Shown here: in pieces, positions 1-8,263 of the stretch | Layout of the letters: each line of letters opens with the position of its first letter | How positions within the stretch are numbered: position 1 is the stretch's first letter | Assembly (NCBI RefSeq): GCF_900199205.1 | Contig: NZ_OBMJ01000001.1 | Span: forward strand, 6,627,001-6,691,000 | Reading direction: 5' to 3' | Length of the DNA stretch: 64,000 bases | DNA from: Streptomyces sp. 1331.2 | GTDB lineage: Bacteria > Actinomycetota > Actinomycetes > Streptomycetales > Streptomycetaceae | Position numbers and translations under genes: made by a program | The notes under the pieces: generated by a model | What the model was told of the DNA's origin: nothing | What the model saw: only the letters and a program-made list of their open reading frames with translations | The model's database searches: none

Positions 1-441
1 CCGTCAGGTAGCGGCTGGCGGCGGAGTACTGGACGGCGGCGGAGGCGGCGTAGTGCAGGGTGCGGGTGGCGCTCAGGCCGCCCAGGCCGGTGACCTTGAC
101 GGTCAGGTCGGTGTAGCCGACGCCCTGGGCGGTGACCGACAGCGTGCGGGCGGCGCCGGTGTCGGTCACGGTGACGTCGCCGGTGCGGGCCACGGTGCTG
201 CGGGTGCTGGCCGTGGCGGCGACGGTCAGCGCGGAGGCCGAGGCGCCGCTCTGCGCCACCGTGACCGTCACGGTCGGGTCGCCGGTGGCACCGACCGCGC
301 CGGAGAGGTATCCGGCCGAGAAGGAGATCGTCGGGGTGCCGTACGACGCCGCCGAGGCCGGGACGGCGGGCAGGGCGGCGAGCACGGGCACCGCCGCGAC
401 GGCGACGGCCAGCGGCAGCAGACGGCGGGGGAACGCGACAC
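1..441 (-). pseudogene. Secreted protein, N-terminal part, apparent frameshift
   Basis: The minus strand encodes a typical Sec signal peptide (arginines, then a hydrophobic run LAVAVAAVPVLAALPA and a site near ASAAS). A serine/threonine/valine-rich beta-type domain follows and runs off the left edge. In this frame there is no ATG, GTG or TTG start upstream. The only good start is the GTG at 441-439, which lies in another frame and reads MSRSP. One extra C in the five-C run (G427-431 on the plus strand) would join MSRSP to RRLLPLAV and give a perfect signal peptide. The gene is therefore either freshly frameshifted or carries a homopolymer sequencing error. The mature domain is not recognised; it looks like the extracellular repeat domains found in streptomycete secreted proteins. 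Confidence 0.55.
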
Positions 442-645
442 GGTGGCAGACCCTTCGACGCGGGGATGACGCGGGGGATGGCGCGGGGGAGTCGGGACGC
501 TGCCAGCGTGGTGTGCTTCGGCGAACGCCGGCCCGCGGTCGGCGAACGGGGCGGCGAACAACAGGCTTCCGGTGGTCGTCGGGGCCGGGGCCGGTCTCCC
601 CTCGGGCGGAAGTCCGCTGGGGAAGACCGGCGTTGCGGGGCTCGC

Positions 646-1551
646 CTACGCCCAGGCGCCGGCCGCCGCGGCGCGGGCCGCGTAGTCGGCGAGGCTGCGC
701 GGCTCCCGGCCCAGGACCTGCCGTACCCCGTCGGTCGGTTCGGCGGTGTGGCCGTCGCGGTGCAGGGCGAACAGGGCGTCGAGCGCCCGTACGGCGGCCT
801 CGGGGTGGCCGTCGGCACGCAGTTCCGCCCGGTACTCCTCGGGCGTCAGCTCGACGTAGCGCATCGGCCGGCCGGCGGCCCGTGCGATCACGTCGACGGC
901 CTCGTCGAAGCGCAGCGCCTGCGGGCCGGACAGCTCGTACGTCCGCCCGCCGAGCGCGGTGAGGCCGTCGGGGGTGTTGGGGGCGTCGGGCGCGGTGGGC
1001 GTGTCGGGTACCGGGCGGGTGAGCAGGGTGGCGGCGACCTCGGCGATGTCCTCGGCGTCCACGAAGGGCTCCGGGACCGCGCCGATCGGCAGGGCCAGTC
1101 GGCCGGCGCGTAGCGGGGCGTGCCAGAGGTCCTCGTCGAAGTTCTGGTGGAAGTTGTTGGCCCGCAGGATCGCCCAGTCGACTCCGGAGGCCCGGACGGC
1201 GCGCTCGGCGGCGGCCATTCCCTGGCCGAAGTCCGGGCCGACCCGGTCCAGCCCGCGTCCGGAGAGCACGACGAAGCGTCGCACGCCGGCCGTCACGGCC
1301 CGGTCGACGAACCCGGGGACGGGGGCCGGGTCCTCCGGTGCGATCAGGTAGACGGACCCGGCGCCGGCCAGTGCGGTGTCCCAGCTGCCCGGGTCGTCCC
1401 AGTCGAAGCGGGTCTCGCCCTTGCGGGAGGCGGCCCGTACGCGCAGTCCGTGGTCGTGCAGTCCTCCGTGCTCGCGCAGGCGGCGGACGAGTCGGCGGCC
1501 GGTCTTGCCGGTCGCGCCCAGGACGAGGATCTCGTGGTGTTCGGTGGTCAT
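646..1551 (-). CDS. NmrA/SDR-type NAD(P)-binding oxidoreductase
   Basis: This 301-residue protein has the N-terminal dinucleotide-binding motif GATGKTG at residues 12-18. Its layout is that of the NmrA-like atypical short-chain dehydrogenase family (NAD(P)H:quinone or azoreductase-like): Rossmann half, the segment RFVVLSGRG, then WAILRANNFHQNF in the substrate region. Family members are cytoplasmic NAD(P)-dependent reductases or redox sensors; the substrate cannot be read from the sequence. The gene is divergent from an AraC-type regulator with 86 bp between the starts, a common regulator-target arrangement, so that regulator is the likely controller. The family call is secure and the specific activity is unknown. 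Confidence 0.85.
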   Translation of the reverse strand: MTTEHHEILVLGATGKTGRRLVRRLREHGGLHDHGLRVRAASRKGETRFDWDDPGSWDTALAGAGSVYLIAPEDPAPVPGFVDRAVTAGVRRFVVLSGRGLDRVGPDFGQGMAAAERAVRASGVDWAILRANNFHQNFDEDLWHAPLRAGRLALPIGAVPEPFVDAEDIAEVAATLLTRPVPDTPTAPDAPNTPDGLTALGGRTYELSGPQALRFDEAVDVIARAAGRPMRYVELTPEEYRAELRADGHPEAAVRALDALFALHRDGHTAEPTDGVRQVLGREPRSLADYAARAAAAGAWA

Positions 1552-1637
1552 GGCGGCAAGTCAACTCGCGGGCAGGGGGTGGGAGCCATGGGAGATCGTC
1601 CGGCGGGCATGTCCGTTCGTTCGCCTAGGGTCGGGGC
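1552..1637. promoter_or_regulatory. Divergent promoter region, NmrA/AraC pair
   Basis: This 86-bp gap separates two divergent starts. On the plus strand TAGGGT (1626-1631) is a plausible -10 box only 6 nt before the ATG at 1638, with no ribosome binding site between. The regulator mRNA may therefore be leaderless, which is common in actinomycetes. No clear operator palindrome was seen. Confidence 0.4.
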
Positions 1638-2594
1638 ATGGACGTGTTCGACGAGCTGTTGGGTGGGCTGCGGGCGGAGGGTGCGGTGTTCGGGCGGTCG
1701 GTGCTCACGCCGCCGTGGGCGCTGCGCTTCGCGGACGCGGCGGAGCTGACGCTGTGCGTGCCGCTGGCCGGGGAGGGCTGGATCGTCCGGGAGGCGGGCG
1801 CGCGGGCGGTGCGGGTGCGGGAGGGGGAGACGGCGGTGGTGCGGGGCCCGGAGCCGTTCGTGTTCGCGGCCGATCCGGCCGACGCCGGCCGTCCGGAGCT
1901 GCTGCGGGACGTCCGGTGTACGGAGGCCGACGGGCTTCCGGGTACGGAGCTGGATGGGCGGACGGGCGGGGAGGCGGAGCGGGAGCCGGCCGGCGGCGCG
2001 GTGCTCATGGCGGGGGCCTACCGGGTGCGGGGTGAGGTGCCGCAGCGGCTGCTGCGGGCCTTGCCGCCGGTGCTGGTCGTCCCGGATGACGAGGAGGACC
2101 TGGCCGGCTGTGCGGCACTGCGGGACTTCTTCCAGGCACAGTTCACGGCCGGGCGCCCCGGCCGTCAGATCGTGGTGGACCGTCTGCTGGACTGGCTGCT
2201 GGTCTGCACGCTGCGGGACTGGTTCGACCGGCCGGAGGCGGCTGCCCCGGGCTGGTACCGCGCGCAGGGGGACGAGGTGGTCGGGCCGGTGTTGCGGGCC
2301 ATGCACCGGGCCCCGGAGCGCCCCTGGACGCTGGCCGGGCTGGCCGCCGAGGCGGGGGTGTCCCGGACGACGCTCGCCAAGCGCTTCACCGAGCTGGTGG
2401 GGGAGCCGCCGCTCACCTATCTGACGCAGTGGCGGATGGCGCGGGCGGCCGATCTGCTGGTGCGGTCGCCGGAGACGGTCGCGGCGGTGGCGCGGCGGGT
2501 GGGGTACGCGGATGCCTTCGGGTTCAGCGCGGCGTTCAAGCGGGTGCGGGGGGTGACGCCGAGTGCGCATCGGCGGGCGGTCGGCGTGGGTTAG
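1638..2594 (+). CDS. AraC-family transcriptional regulator with cupin sensor
   Basis: This is a 318-residue regulator. The N-terminal part (about residues 10-190) reads as a cupin-type effector domain (LCVPLAGEGWIV, then VREGETAVVRGPEPFVF). The C-terminal 100 residues carry the two helix-turn-helix units of AraC/XylS proteins (LAGLAAEAGVSRTTLAKRF, then VARRVGYADAFGFSAAFKR). It is expected to bind DNA in the cytoplasm and respond to a small ligand. It is transcribed divergently from the NmrA-type oxidoreductase, its probable target. A perfect hairpin terminator follows the stop by a few bases. Confidence 0.9.
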   Translation: MDVFDELLGGLRAEGAVFGRSVLTPPWALRFADAAELTLCVPLAGEGWIVREAGARAVRVREGETAVVRGPEPFVFAADPADAGRPELLRDVRCTEADGLPGTELDGRTGGEAEREPAGGAVLMAGAYRVRGEVPQRLLRALPPVLVVPDDEEDLAGCAALRDFFQAQFTAGRPGRQIVVDRLLDWLLVCTLRDWFDRPEAAAPGWYRAQGDEVVGPVLRAMHRAPERPWTLAGLAAEAGVSRTTLAKRFTELVGEPPLTYLTQWRMARAADLLVRSPETVAAVARRVGYADAFGFSAAFKRVRGVTPSAHRRAVGVG

Positions 2595-2599
2595 GGCGC

Positions 2600-2635
2600 G
2601 TCCGGCGGATCTCGGCTCGGCGGGATCCGCCGGAC
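2600..2635 (+). terminator. Hairpin terminator after the AraC gene
   Basis: A perfect 12-bp inverted repeat, GTCCGGCGGATC (2600-2611) and GATCCGCCGGAC (2624-2635), is separated by 12 nt. It lies 5 nt after the AraC stop and 85 nt beyond the convergent PLP-enzyme stop. There is no U-tract, as usual in this group. Confidence 0.7.
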
Positions 2636-2720
2636 AGGCCTCGGGGGGCGATGCGGGTGGTGGGGCGGCGAGGCGGCGCGGGTCACCTGTCCGGGGTACG
2701 CGGTGAAGGGGTGAGCGCGG

Positions 2721-3941
2721 TCAGCCGGTGGCGATCCCGGCGGTCCGCAGGCGGCGCAGGACGGCGTCCCACTCCGGGGCGACCGGGTCGGTGCGGCGGG
2801 TGCCGACGCCCAGGTCCTTGAAGCCGCTGGAGGTGGACACGCAGACCACCGGGCCGTCGGAGAGGTCCGGCTCGCCGAGGCTGCGCAGCCCGGCCAGGCC
2901 GGCCGCCGAGGACAGCTCGGCCCAGAGTCCGGCGCGGGCCAACTCCTGCTGGGCGTCGGCGAGTTGCCTGTCGTCCAGGGTGAGCGCCCGGCCGCCGCTC
3001 GCGCGGACCGCGACGACGCCCCGGTAGCCGCTGACCGGGGAGGCGATCGAGTACGCGGCGCTCGGGCCGACCGTCACGTGGGCGGCGGGGAGGCCGTCGG
3101 CGATCGCCCGGGCCAGCGGGCCGGAGGCGGCGGCCTCGCAGGAGTGGATGCGCGGCACCCGGTCGGTCAGGCCCAGACGGTGCAGCTCGGCGAAGCCCTT
3201 CCAGACGCCGAAGAGCAGTTCGCCGTACCCGGTGGGGACGAACACCGCGCTCGGCAGGCCGATGTCCCGGAAGATCTCGTACGCGACGGTCTTGTAGCCC
3301 TCGGGGCCGTACGCGTGCCCGGTGTGGGTGGGGGTGAGGTTGCTGACCGGGTGCAGGCCCAGGCGGTCGACCACCTGCCGCAGCAGCGGCCAGCGCGCCT
3401 CCCAGGGCACCGGGAGCACCACGGCGCCGTAGGCGTTGAGGAAGGCGTCGACGTTCGGGGGGAGGTCGGGGCCGGTGAACACGACGCAGGGCAGCCCGGC
3501 GCGAGCGGCGTAGGCGGCGGCCGAGGCGCCGTGGTTGCCGGAGGACGCGACCGCGATGCCGGGCGCGCCGACGCCGACGGCGGCGCTCGTGGTGCAGCGG
3601 TTCAGCCGGTCCTTGTGGCTCCAGGTGGGGTTGCGGGACTCGTCCTTGACGTACACCCCGGGCGAGAGCTCGACCAGCGGCGTGGTGCCCTCGCCCAGGC
3701 CCGGTGCGAGCAGCGGCGGCAGCAGCGGGGCCCACTGCTCCAGGCCGCCGCGGGTGGGCGCGGGGGCGAACAGGGCCGCCGGGTCGGCCTTGTCGTAGGC
3801 GTAGTCGACCTCGACGGGGTAGGAGACGTCCTCGGTGCCGGTCCGGGGGCAGCCCGCGGTGAGCGGGGGCCAGAGGGGGTAGTCGAGGGTGGGGTCGCCG
3901 AGCGAGCGCTGACCGGTCGCGAGGGAGTCTGCTGGTGCCAT
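2721..3941 (-). CDS. PLP-dependent threonine synthase-like enzyme
   Basis: This 406-residue protein is a fold-type II pyridoxal-phosphate enzyme of the threonine synthase/threonine dehydratase/cysteine synthase group. The PLP lysine is K110 in the motif TWSHKDR. The phosphate or substrate loop ASSGNHGASAAAYA follows about 20 residues later, and the C-terminal half has the cofactor-binding stretch VCVSTSSGFKD. The segment PTGYGELLFGVWKGF matches the usual glycine-rich middle region. The protein is cytoplasmic and would act on an amino acid such as O-phosphohomoserine, threonine or serine. It lacks recognisable homoserine-pathway neighbours, so it may be a specialised paralogue. The ATG at 3941 fits the family N-terminus. 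Confidence 0.82.
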   Translation of the reverse strand: MAPADSLATGQRSLGDPTLDYPLWPPLTAGCPRTGTEDVSYPVEVDYAYDKADPAALFAPAPTRGGLEQWAPLLPPLLAPGLGEGTTPLVELSPGVYVKDESRNPTWSHKDRLNRCTTSAAVGVGAPGIAVASSGNHGASAAAYAARAGLPCVVFTGPDLPPNVDAFLNAYGAVVLPVPWEARWPLLRQVVDRLGLHPVSNLTPTHTGHAYGPEGYKTVAYEIFRDIGLPSAVFVPTGYGELLFGVWKGFAELHRLGLTDRVPRIHSCEAAASGPLARAIADGLPAAHVTVGPSAAYSIASPVSGYRGVVAVRASGGRALTLDDRQLADAQQELARAGLWAELSSAAGLAGLRSLGEPDLSDGPVVCVSTSSGFKDLGVGTRRTDPVAPEWDAVLRRLRTAGIATG

Positions 3942-4058
3942 GTAAGTAGCCTAATGGCATTTCAGGTACTACAGGGTGGGTTTGCGATTCCCGTGCGCGC
4001 GGGCACACTCCCCGGGTTGGTGGAGGTCGGACGAGGTCGGACGGGGAATCGGGGAGCA

Positions 4059-4388
4059 ATGGACAGCGAGATCGAGGCCATGGTCGAGGCGGTCCGGGCA
4101 GCCAGGACGAAGCTCCTGGAGGACGCACTGCCGAAGGCCCGGACACGCGGCAGCGACGTTCCGCCGAACGACGAGGCGGCGCTGCTCGGCGCCCTGGCCG
4201 AGTTGGTCGGGACGGCGGCGGAGCTCGTCGACGTCATCCACATGCGGATGACCCGTCCGGTGGGCCGGAACACCTACTACCTCGCGACCGGGCGGTTGCG
4301 GCACGAGGCCAGGAACCTGGCGGACGGCGCGCGGAAGGTGGCGGTCGAAGTCGAACCGGAGCCCGCCGGGCCGGCGAAGGCGCCCTGA
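4059..4388 (+). CDS. Small helical hypothetical protein
   Basis: This 109-residue protein was not recognised. The ATG at 4059 is chosen because GGGGAG sits 3 nt upstream and the predicted helical sequence begins there; the frame is open further upstream without other support. The sequence is alanine- and glutamate-rich, with no signal peptide or membrane segment, and is probably an alpha-helical cytoplasmic protein. It stands alone between oppositely oriented genes and has a proline/alanine-rich tail. Confidence 0.6.
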   Translation: MDSEIEAMVEAVRAARTKLLEDALPKARTRGSDVPPNDEAALLGALAELVGTAAELVDVIHMRMTRPVGRNTYYLATGRLRHEARNLADGARKVAVEVEPEPAGPAKAP

Positions 4389-4420
4389 CCCGGCGGGGGA
4401 CGGTCATGCGGTGAGGAGGG

Positions 4421-5041
4421 TCACGACGCGGTGAACAGGAGGGCGACCAGGCGGCCGTCGGCGTCGCGGGCCTCGTAGCAGCCGGCCGACTCGGCGTTGA
4501 CCGGGAAGGCCAGGACGTTGACGCCGGTGCGCTCGTCCACCGTGACGTCCACCCAGGCGGGTATGCGGCCGGCCGCGTCGGCGGTGGCGAGCTCGGACTC
4601 CACGTGCGCCACGAAGGCGTCGAGGTCCGGGAAGGCGTCCGGGCGCGGGCCGTCGAAGCGCAGGGCGTCCATCGCGGTGGAGTCCCAGAGGAAGCCGTGG
4701 TCGGGGCCGAGCGGCTGGTAGTCCTCGATGGCGTCCTCGAACTCGGCCTCGGCGATCGCCTCGGGGTCGGCGAAGGGGATCAGCGCCATGGTGACGTGCG
4801 CCGACTCGCGGCCGCTCTCGGCGTCCTGTCGCCGGACCACGCCGATGTGCACGGGGTGGGTGCCGGCGGGCACGTCGTCGCAGCCGGACCACTCCTGGGC
4901 GTCGGGGCTGCTGAAGACCAGCGCCGAGACGACGGTCAGGCCGCCGATCTGGTGGAACTCCTGCGGGCGGTCACCGAGGTACTCGTCGGTGAACTCCTCG
5001 GCCAGCTTGTGCAGCAGCGTTTCTGTGTTCATGGCGGTCAT
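4421..5041 (-). CDS. DUF4241-like conserved hypothetical protein
   Basis: This 206-residue acidic cytoplasmic protein has an N-terminal half with VPAGTHPVHIGVV and a C-terminal half with WVDVTVDERTGVNVLAFPVN. Together these resemble the two halves of DUF4241 proteins, whose function is unknown. The start at 5041 (MTAMNTET) has a G-rich ribosome binding site; the ATG at 5032 is the alternative. It lies on the same strand and about 80 bp after the penicillin-acylase gene, with a hairpin between them, so co-transcription is uncertain. Confidence 0.6.
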   Translation of the reverse strand: MTAMNTETLLHKLAEEFTDEYLGDRPQEFHQIGGLTVVSALVFSSPDAQEWSGCDDVPAGTHPVHIGVVRRQDAESGRESAHVTMALIPFADPEAIAEAEFEDAIEDYQPLGPDHGFLWDSTAMDALRFDGPRPDAFPDLDAFVAHVESELATADAAGRIPAWVDVTVDERTGVNVLAFPVNAESAGCYEARDADGRLVALLFTAS

Positions 5042-5049
5042 GATGGCAG

Positions 5050-5073
5050 CCCCCGCCGACAGTCCGGCGGGGG
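5050..5073 (-). terminator. Hairpin after the penicillin-acylase gene
   Basis: A perfect 8-bp repeat, CCCCCGCC (5050-5057) and GGCGGGGG (5066-5073), has an 8-nt loop and lies 48 nt past the stop of the minus-strand acylase gene. It overlaps the upstream region of the next minus-strand gene, so it may be a partial terminator. Confidence 0.45.
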
Positions 5074-5120
5074 CGGGGTGGTGGGGCTCGGTAGTGGGTC
5101 GGCGGTGGGTCAGTGGCGGG

Positions 5121-7976
5121 TCAGCGGTGGGTCGGGAACTGGACGACCTGCTGGTAGGTCGGGCGGTTCTGCCAGGTGATCTTGGGGTCGGTGACGCCGC
5201 CCAGCGGGCGCTGGATGATGCTGTCGGCGCACCACTGGTCGCCGGCCGAGCAGTCCGGGTCGCCCGGGTAAACCTGGGCGGGGGTCTGGGCGGCCGCGCG
5301 CTTGAGGGTGTCCAGCAGGACGGAGCGGCAGGCCGTGAGGTCGCCACCGCCGCAGAAGGGCCGGGCCAGCGGGCCCTTCACCTGGTCGCCGAGGACGGAG
5401 CGCAGGTCCTTGTCCAGGTAGCTCCACCAGCCGTACTGGAAGGCCGAACCCTTGTGCGGGATGCCCTCGTTGGCGCTCACCGGGCCGGTGGCCGGGCCGC
5501 TCTGGCCGCCGGAGGGGGACTCGTTGATCTGCAGGGCGCCGGTCAGCGCGCCGAACAGCTGGTCGCCGAGCCCGGGCCGCATCACGCCCTCGGCCACCAG
5601 CGGCCACCAGGCGTCCATCACCCGGATCGCGGTCGCGTCCGCGTAGGTGTGGCTGCCGGCCGAAGTCTCCTTCCGCTGACCGCCATTGGCCAGCCAGGCC
5701 TCCAGCTGCTGGAGTGCCGTGAGGGTCGCCGGGTCGGTGACGGGCGCGCTGCGCAGCACCCGGATCAGGTCCGGCAGGACGTCCTCGGCCCGGAGGTCGG
5801 CGAGCGCGGCGCTCTCCATGGCCTGGGTGAGGGAGACCCGGCTGACCTTGCCGCCGCCCTGGAGCAGCGACTTGACCCGGTCGTCGAGCAGGTTGCCGCG
5901 GTGTACCGAGCCGTTGCCGAAGCCGGCCGAAGTGAAGCCGTCGGCCTGCTTGTTGTTCCAGGAGATGTAGTAGTCCTGGTCGACGGACTGCGGGTGCTGG
6001 GCCGCCGGGGTGTACCGGGCGGTGTTGGAGGCGGGGTCGAAGTCCGCCCATTCGTAGGCCGGTTGGGCGAGTACGGGCAGTCCGGCGTCGACCCCCGGGG
6101 CGCGGACCGGGTTGCTGCCGGAGTTGTAGTACGCGATGTCGCGGGAGTCGGCGTAGAACCAGTTGAAGGTGTAGTTGATGTCCTGCGCGGCCTGTTGGAA
6201 GCTCGCCGCGTCGTGCACCGCGCCCGGGTCGTTGAGCTCCTGGAAGCCGATGATGGAGTCGGCCTCGTGGCGGTAGGTGGAGCGCAGCGAGGTGAAGGCG
6301 ACGGGCGCGCCGCCGACCGTGCCGCGGGCGGTGACCAGGCCGTACTTGGAGCGGTACATCACCAGGGTGTAGGAGCCGGCCGCGGTGGAGTCGGCGGTGG
6401 TCGGGCTCCAGGCGTTCTTGCGGTCCAGTCGGTCGAAGGGCAGGCACTGGCCGTGCCACAGGTAGGAGTTGGCGGCCGTGGTGACCGGGGAGCCGTCGGT
6501 GGTGCAGAGCGGGACGGCGTAGGAGTCGGTGATGTCCTGCCCGGCGGAGGTGGCGCTCCAGGCGTAGTCCTGGCCGCGGCCGAGCTGCACGTAGAAGCTC
6601 AGGCCGGCGAAGGCGGCGCCGCGGGCGCTGATCCCGGGGCCCTGGATCTCCTCCAGCATCAGCAACTGCGGGGCGAAGTAGCCGGTCTGCGGGCCGAACA
6701 CGGCGACCGGGTGGCCGTCGTCGGTGTGCGCGCCGGAGACCAGCAGCGCGTTGGACATGCCGTGCTTGGCGGTGAGCAGGTTGCCGGGCAGCACGCCGTT
6801 CGCCTTGGTGGCAGCGGTGTTGCCGGATCCGGTGGCGTCGTAGATCATCCGCTCGGGCACCACCGAGCCGGGGTCGGGCAGGGCCTCGCCCTGCGGCTGG
6901 TCGGGCACGGTGGCGTACGGGAAGCTCTGCCCGTCGTGCAGGGTCTGCACGGCCTCCGGGTCGTCGGCCTCGCGCAGCGACTTCCACACCGCGTCCCCGG
7001 CGTCCTTGCCGTACCGGGCCTCGGCGGCCGACTTGACCTGGGCGGAGGCGAGTTCGTTGCCGCCGCCGGAGCCGAACAGTGCGCCGACCACGGAGGCGAG
7101 GGCGACCAGGTCGGTCAGCTTGAACGGCTCGATCGACCCGGCGTTGGTGATCGGGTCGATGTGTCCGGTCAGGTCGTACTCGCCGGGGAAGGTGCGGGCG
7201 TTGTAGGCCTCCTTGGCGTACTGGTTGATGCCGTCGAGGTAGGCGTTGGCGTCGGCGAGGGCCTGGGTGGCCCGGCCGCCGCGGGCGGCGATGGCGTCGA
7301 TCTGCTGTTGCAGCTCCGTCTCGGTGTACGGCGCGGCCTGCCAGAAGCTCTGCTCCAGCTGGCGGTTGGCGGCGGCGCCGCCCGCGAAGCCGGACAGCTG
7401 GCCGCGGCCGACGTGCCGGAAGAGGTCCATCACCCAGAGCCGGTCCTGGGCGGCGGCGTAGCCCGCGCCGAACTCGGTGCCGTAGCGGGTGGTGCCGGTG
7501 ATGTGCGGGATGCCGGCGGCCTTGTCGCGCACGATGGTGACGTCGGGGCGGGGGCTGGTGCTGCCGGCGACCTGGTCGGCGGGGACGCCGAAGGAGGCGT
7601 CGTTGAAGAAGTCGCGCAGCTTGGCGTCGGTGAGGCCGGGGTAGCCGGAGGCGAGTGCGGCGTACGGGCCGAGCTGGTCGTCGGTGTGGGCGGGGCGGGT
7701 GCCGAACATCCGGTTGAGCAGGATGTCTGCGAGGGTGGCGTTGCCGTTCTCGCCGGGAGGCAGGATGTCGGCGCAGTGGCCGCCGCAGTAGTCGTTGGCG
7801 GCGGCGGTTGTGGCGGCTGTGGTGGTGGTCGCCGGCTTGGTGGGTGTGGTGGGGGAGGCGGTCGCGGTGGGGGTGGTCAGGGCGGCGGTGACGAGCAGGG
7901 CCGACGCGAGAGCGGCGGCCGGGAAGCGGAGGGGGTGGGGGCGTAGGCGCAAGGAGGACTCCTCCGTCGAAACCAC
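5121..7976 (-). CDS. Secreted penicillin acylase family N-terminal nucleophile hydrolase
   Basis: This 951-residue precursor of the penicillin amidase family hydrolyses amide bonds of acylated amines, lipopeptides or acyl-homoserine lactones. The N-terminus is a signal peptide (hydrophobic AAALASALLVTAALTT followed by an Ala/Thr/Pro-rich linker), so it is exported. The alpha-subunit motif AAAQDRLWVMDLFRH is present. Autoproteolysis is predicted before Ser408 in the motif GMSNALLVSG, which would become the catalytic N-terminal serine of the beta subunit. The length suits actinomycete members acting on large substrates. The gene is about 9 kb from the NRPS cluster, so a role in peptide maturation is possible but unsupported. 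Substrate unknown. Confidence 0.88.
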   Translation of the reverse strand: MVSTEESSLRLRPHPLRFPAAALASALLVTAALTTPTATASPTTPTKPATTTTAATTAAANDYCGGHCADILPPGENGNATLADILLNRMFGTRPAHTDDQLGPYAALASGYPGLTDAKLRDFFNDASFGVPADQVAGSTSPRPDVTIVRDKAAGIPHITGTTRYGTEFGAGYAAAQDRLWVMDLFRHVGRGQLSGFAGGAAANRQLEQSFWQAAPYTETELQQQIDAIAARGGRATQALADANAYLDGINQYAKEAYNARTFPGEYDLTGHIDPITNAGSIEPFKLTDLVALASVVGALFGSGGGNELASAQVKSAAEARYGKDAGDAVWKSLREADDPEAVQTLHDGQSFPYATVPDQPQGEALPDPGSVVPERMIYDATGSGNTAATKANGVLPGNLLTAKHGMSNALLVSGAHTDDGHPVAVFGPQTGYFAPQLLMLEEIQGPGISARGAAFAGLSFYVQLGRGQDYAWSATSAGQDITDSYAVPLCTTDGSPVTTAANSYLWHGQCLPFDRLDRKNAWSPTTADSTAAGSYTLVMYRSKYGLVTARGTVGGAPVAFTSLRSTYRHEADSIIGFQELNDPGAVHDAASFQQAAQDINYTFNWFYADSRDIAYYNSGSNPVRAPGVDAGLPVLAQPAYEWADFDPASNTARYTPAAQHPQSVDQDYYISWNNKQADGFTSAGFGNGSVHRGNLLDDRVKSLLQGGGKVSRVSLTQAMESAALADLRAEDVLPDLIRVLRSAPVTDPATLTALQQLEAWLANGGQRKETSAGSHTYADATAIRVMDAWWPLVAEGVMRPGLGDQLFGALTGALQINESPSGGQSGPATGPVSANEGIPHKGSAFQYGWWSYLDKDLRSVLGDQVKGPLARPFCGGGDLTACRSVLLDTLKRAAAQTPAQVYPGDPDCSAGDQWCADSIIQRPLGGVTDPKITWQNRPTYQQVVQFPTHR

Positions 7977-8263
7977 GGGGGATCGACGGTAGGGGGGCTA
8001 CTGGACGGTTGGCTAGTGGCGTGCATGCCATTTTCCTTGGGGTGGGGAGGAGTTGACGGGGCGGGAGTGGGGTGGGGCGTGGGTTCGGGCGGGCTTGGGT
8101 CGGGGGTGCGGGCGACGGTGTGGGCGAGGGTCTGCGGGGGCCGGGCTCTGGGTCCGGGCGGGGGGCTGCGGGGGGCCGGGCCGGTTGTCAGTGCTGTCGG
8201 TTATGGTCGGTCGCGTCGGAGGCAAGATCGTCCGTCGAAGGCGGCGGGGAGGTAGGGGGAGGA
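7977..8263. other. Divergent intergenic region, acylase/SUKH-like gene
   Basis: This 287-bp gap between divergent genes holds the promoters of both. The near-palindrome TGGCGTGCATGCCA (8015-8028) lies on the acylase side and could be an operator. The rest is a very G-rich plus strand with no credible coding potential. Confidence 0.4.

Noticed and set aside
4728..7946. Over 1000-codon plus-strand frame opposite the acylase gene
   Set aside because: It is glycine/valine-rich with no motifs, while the minus strand carries a signal peptide and catalytic motifs.
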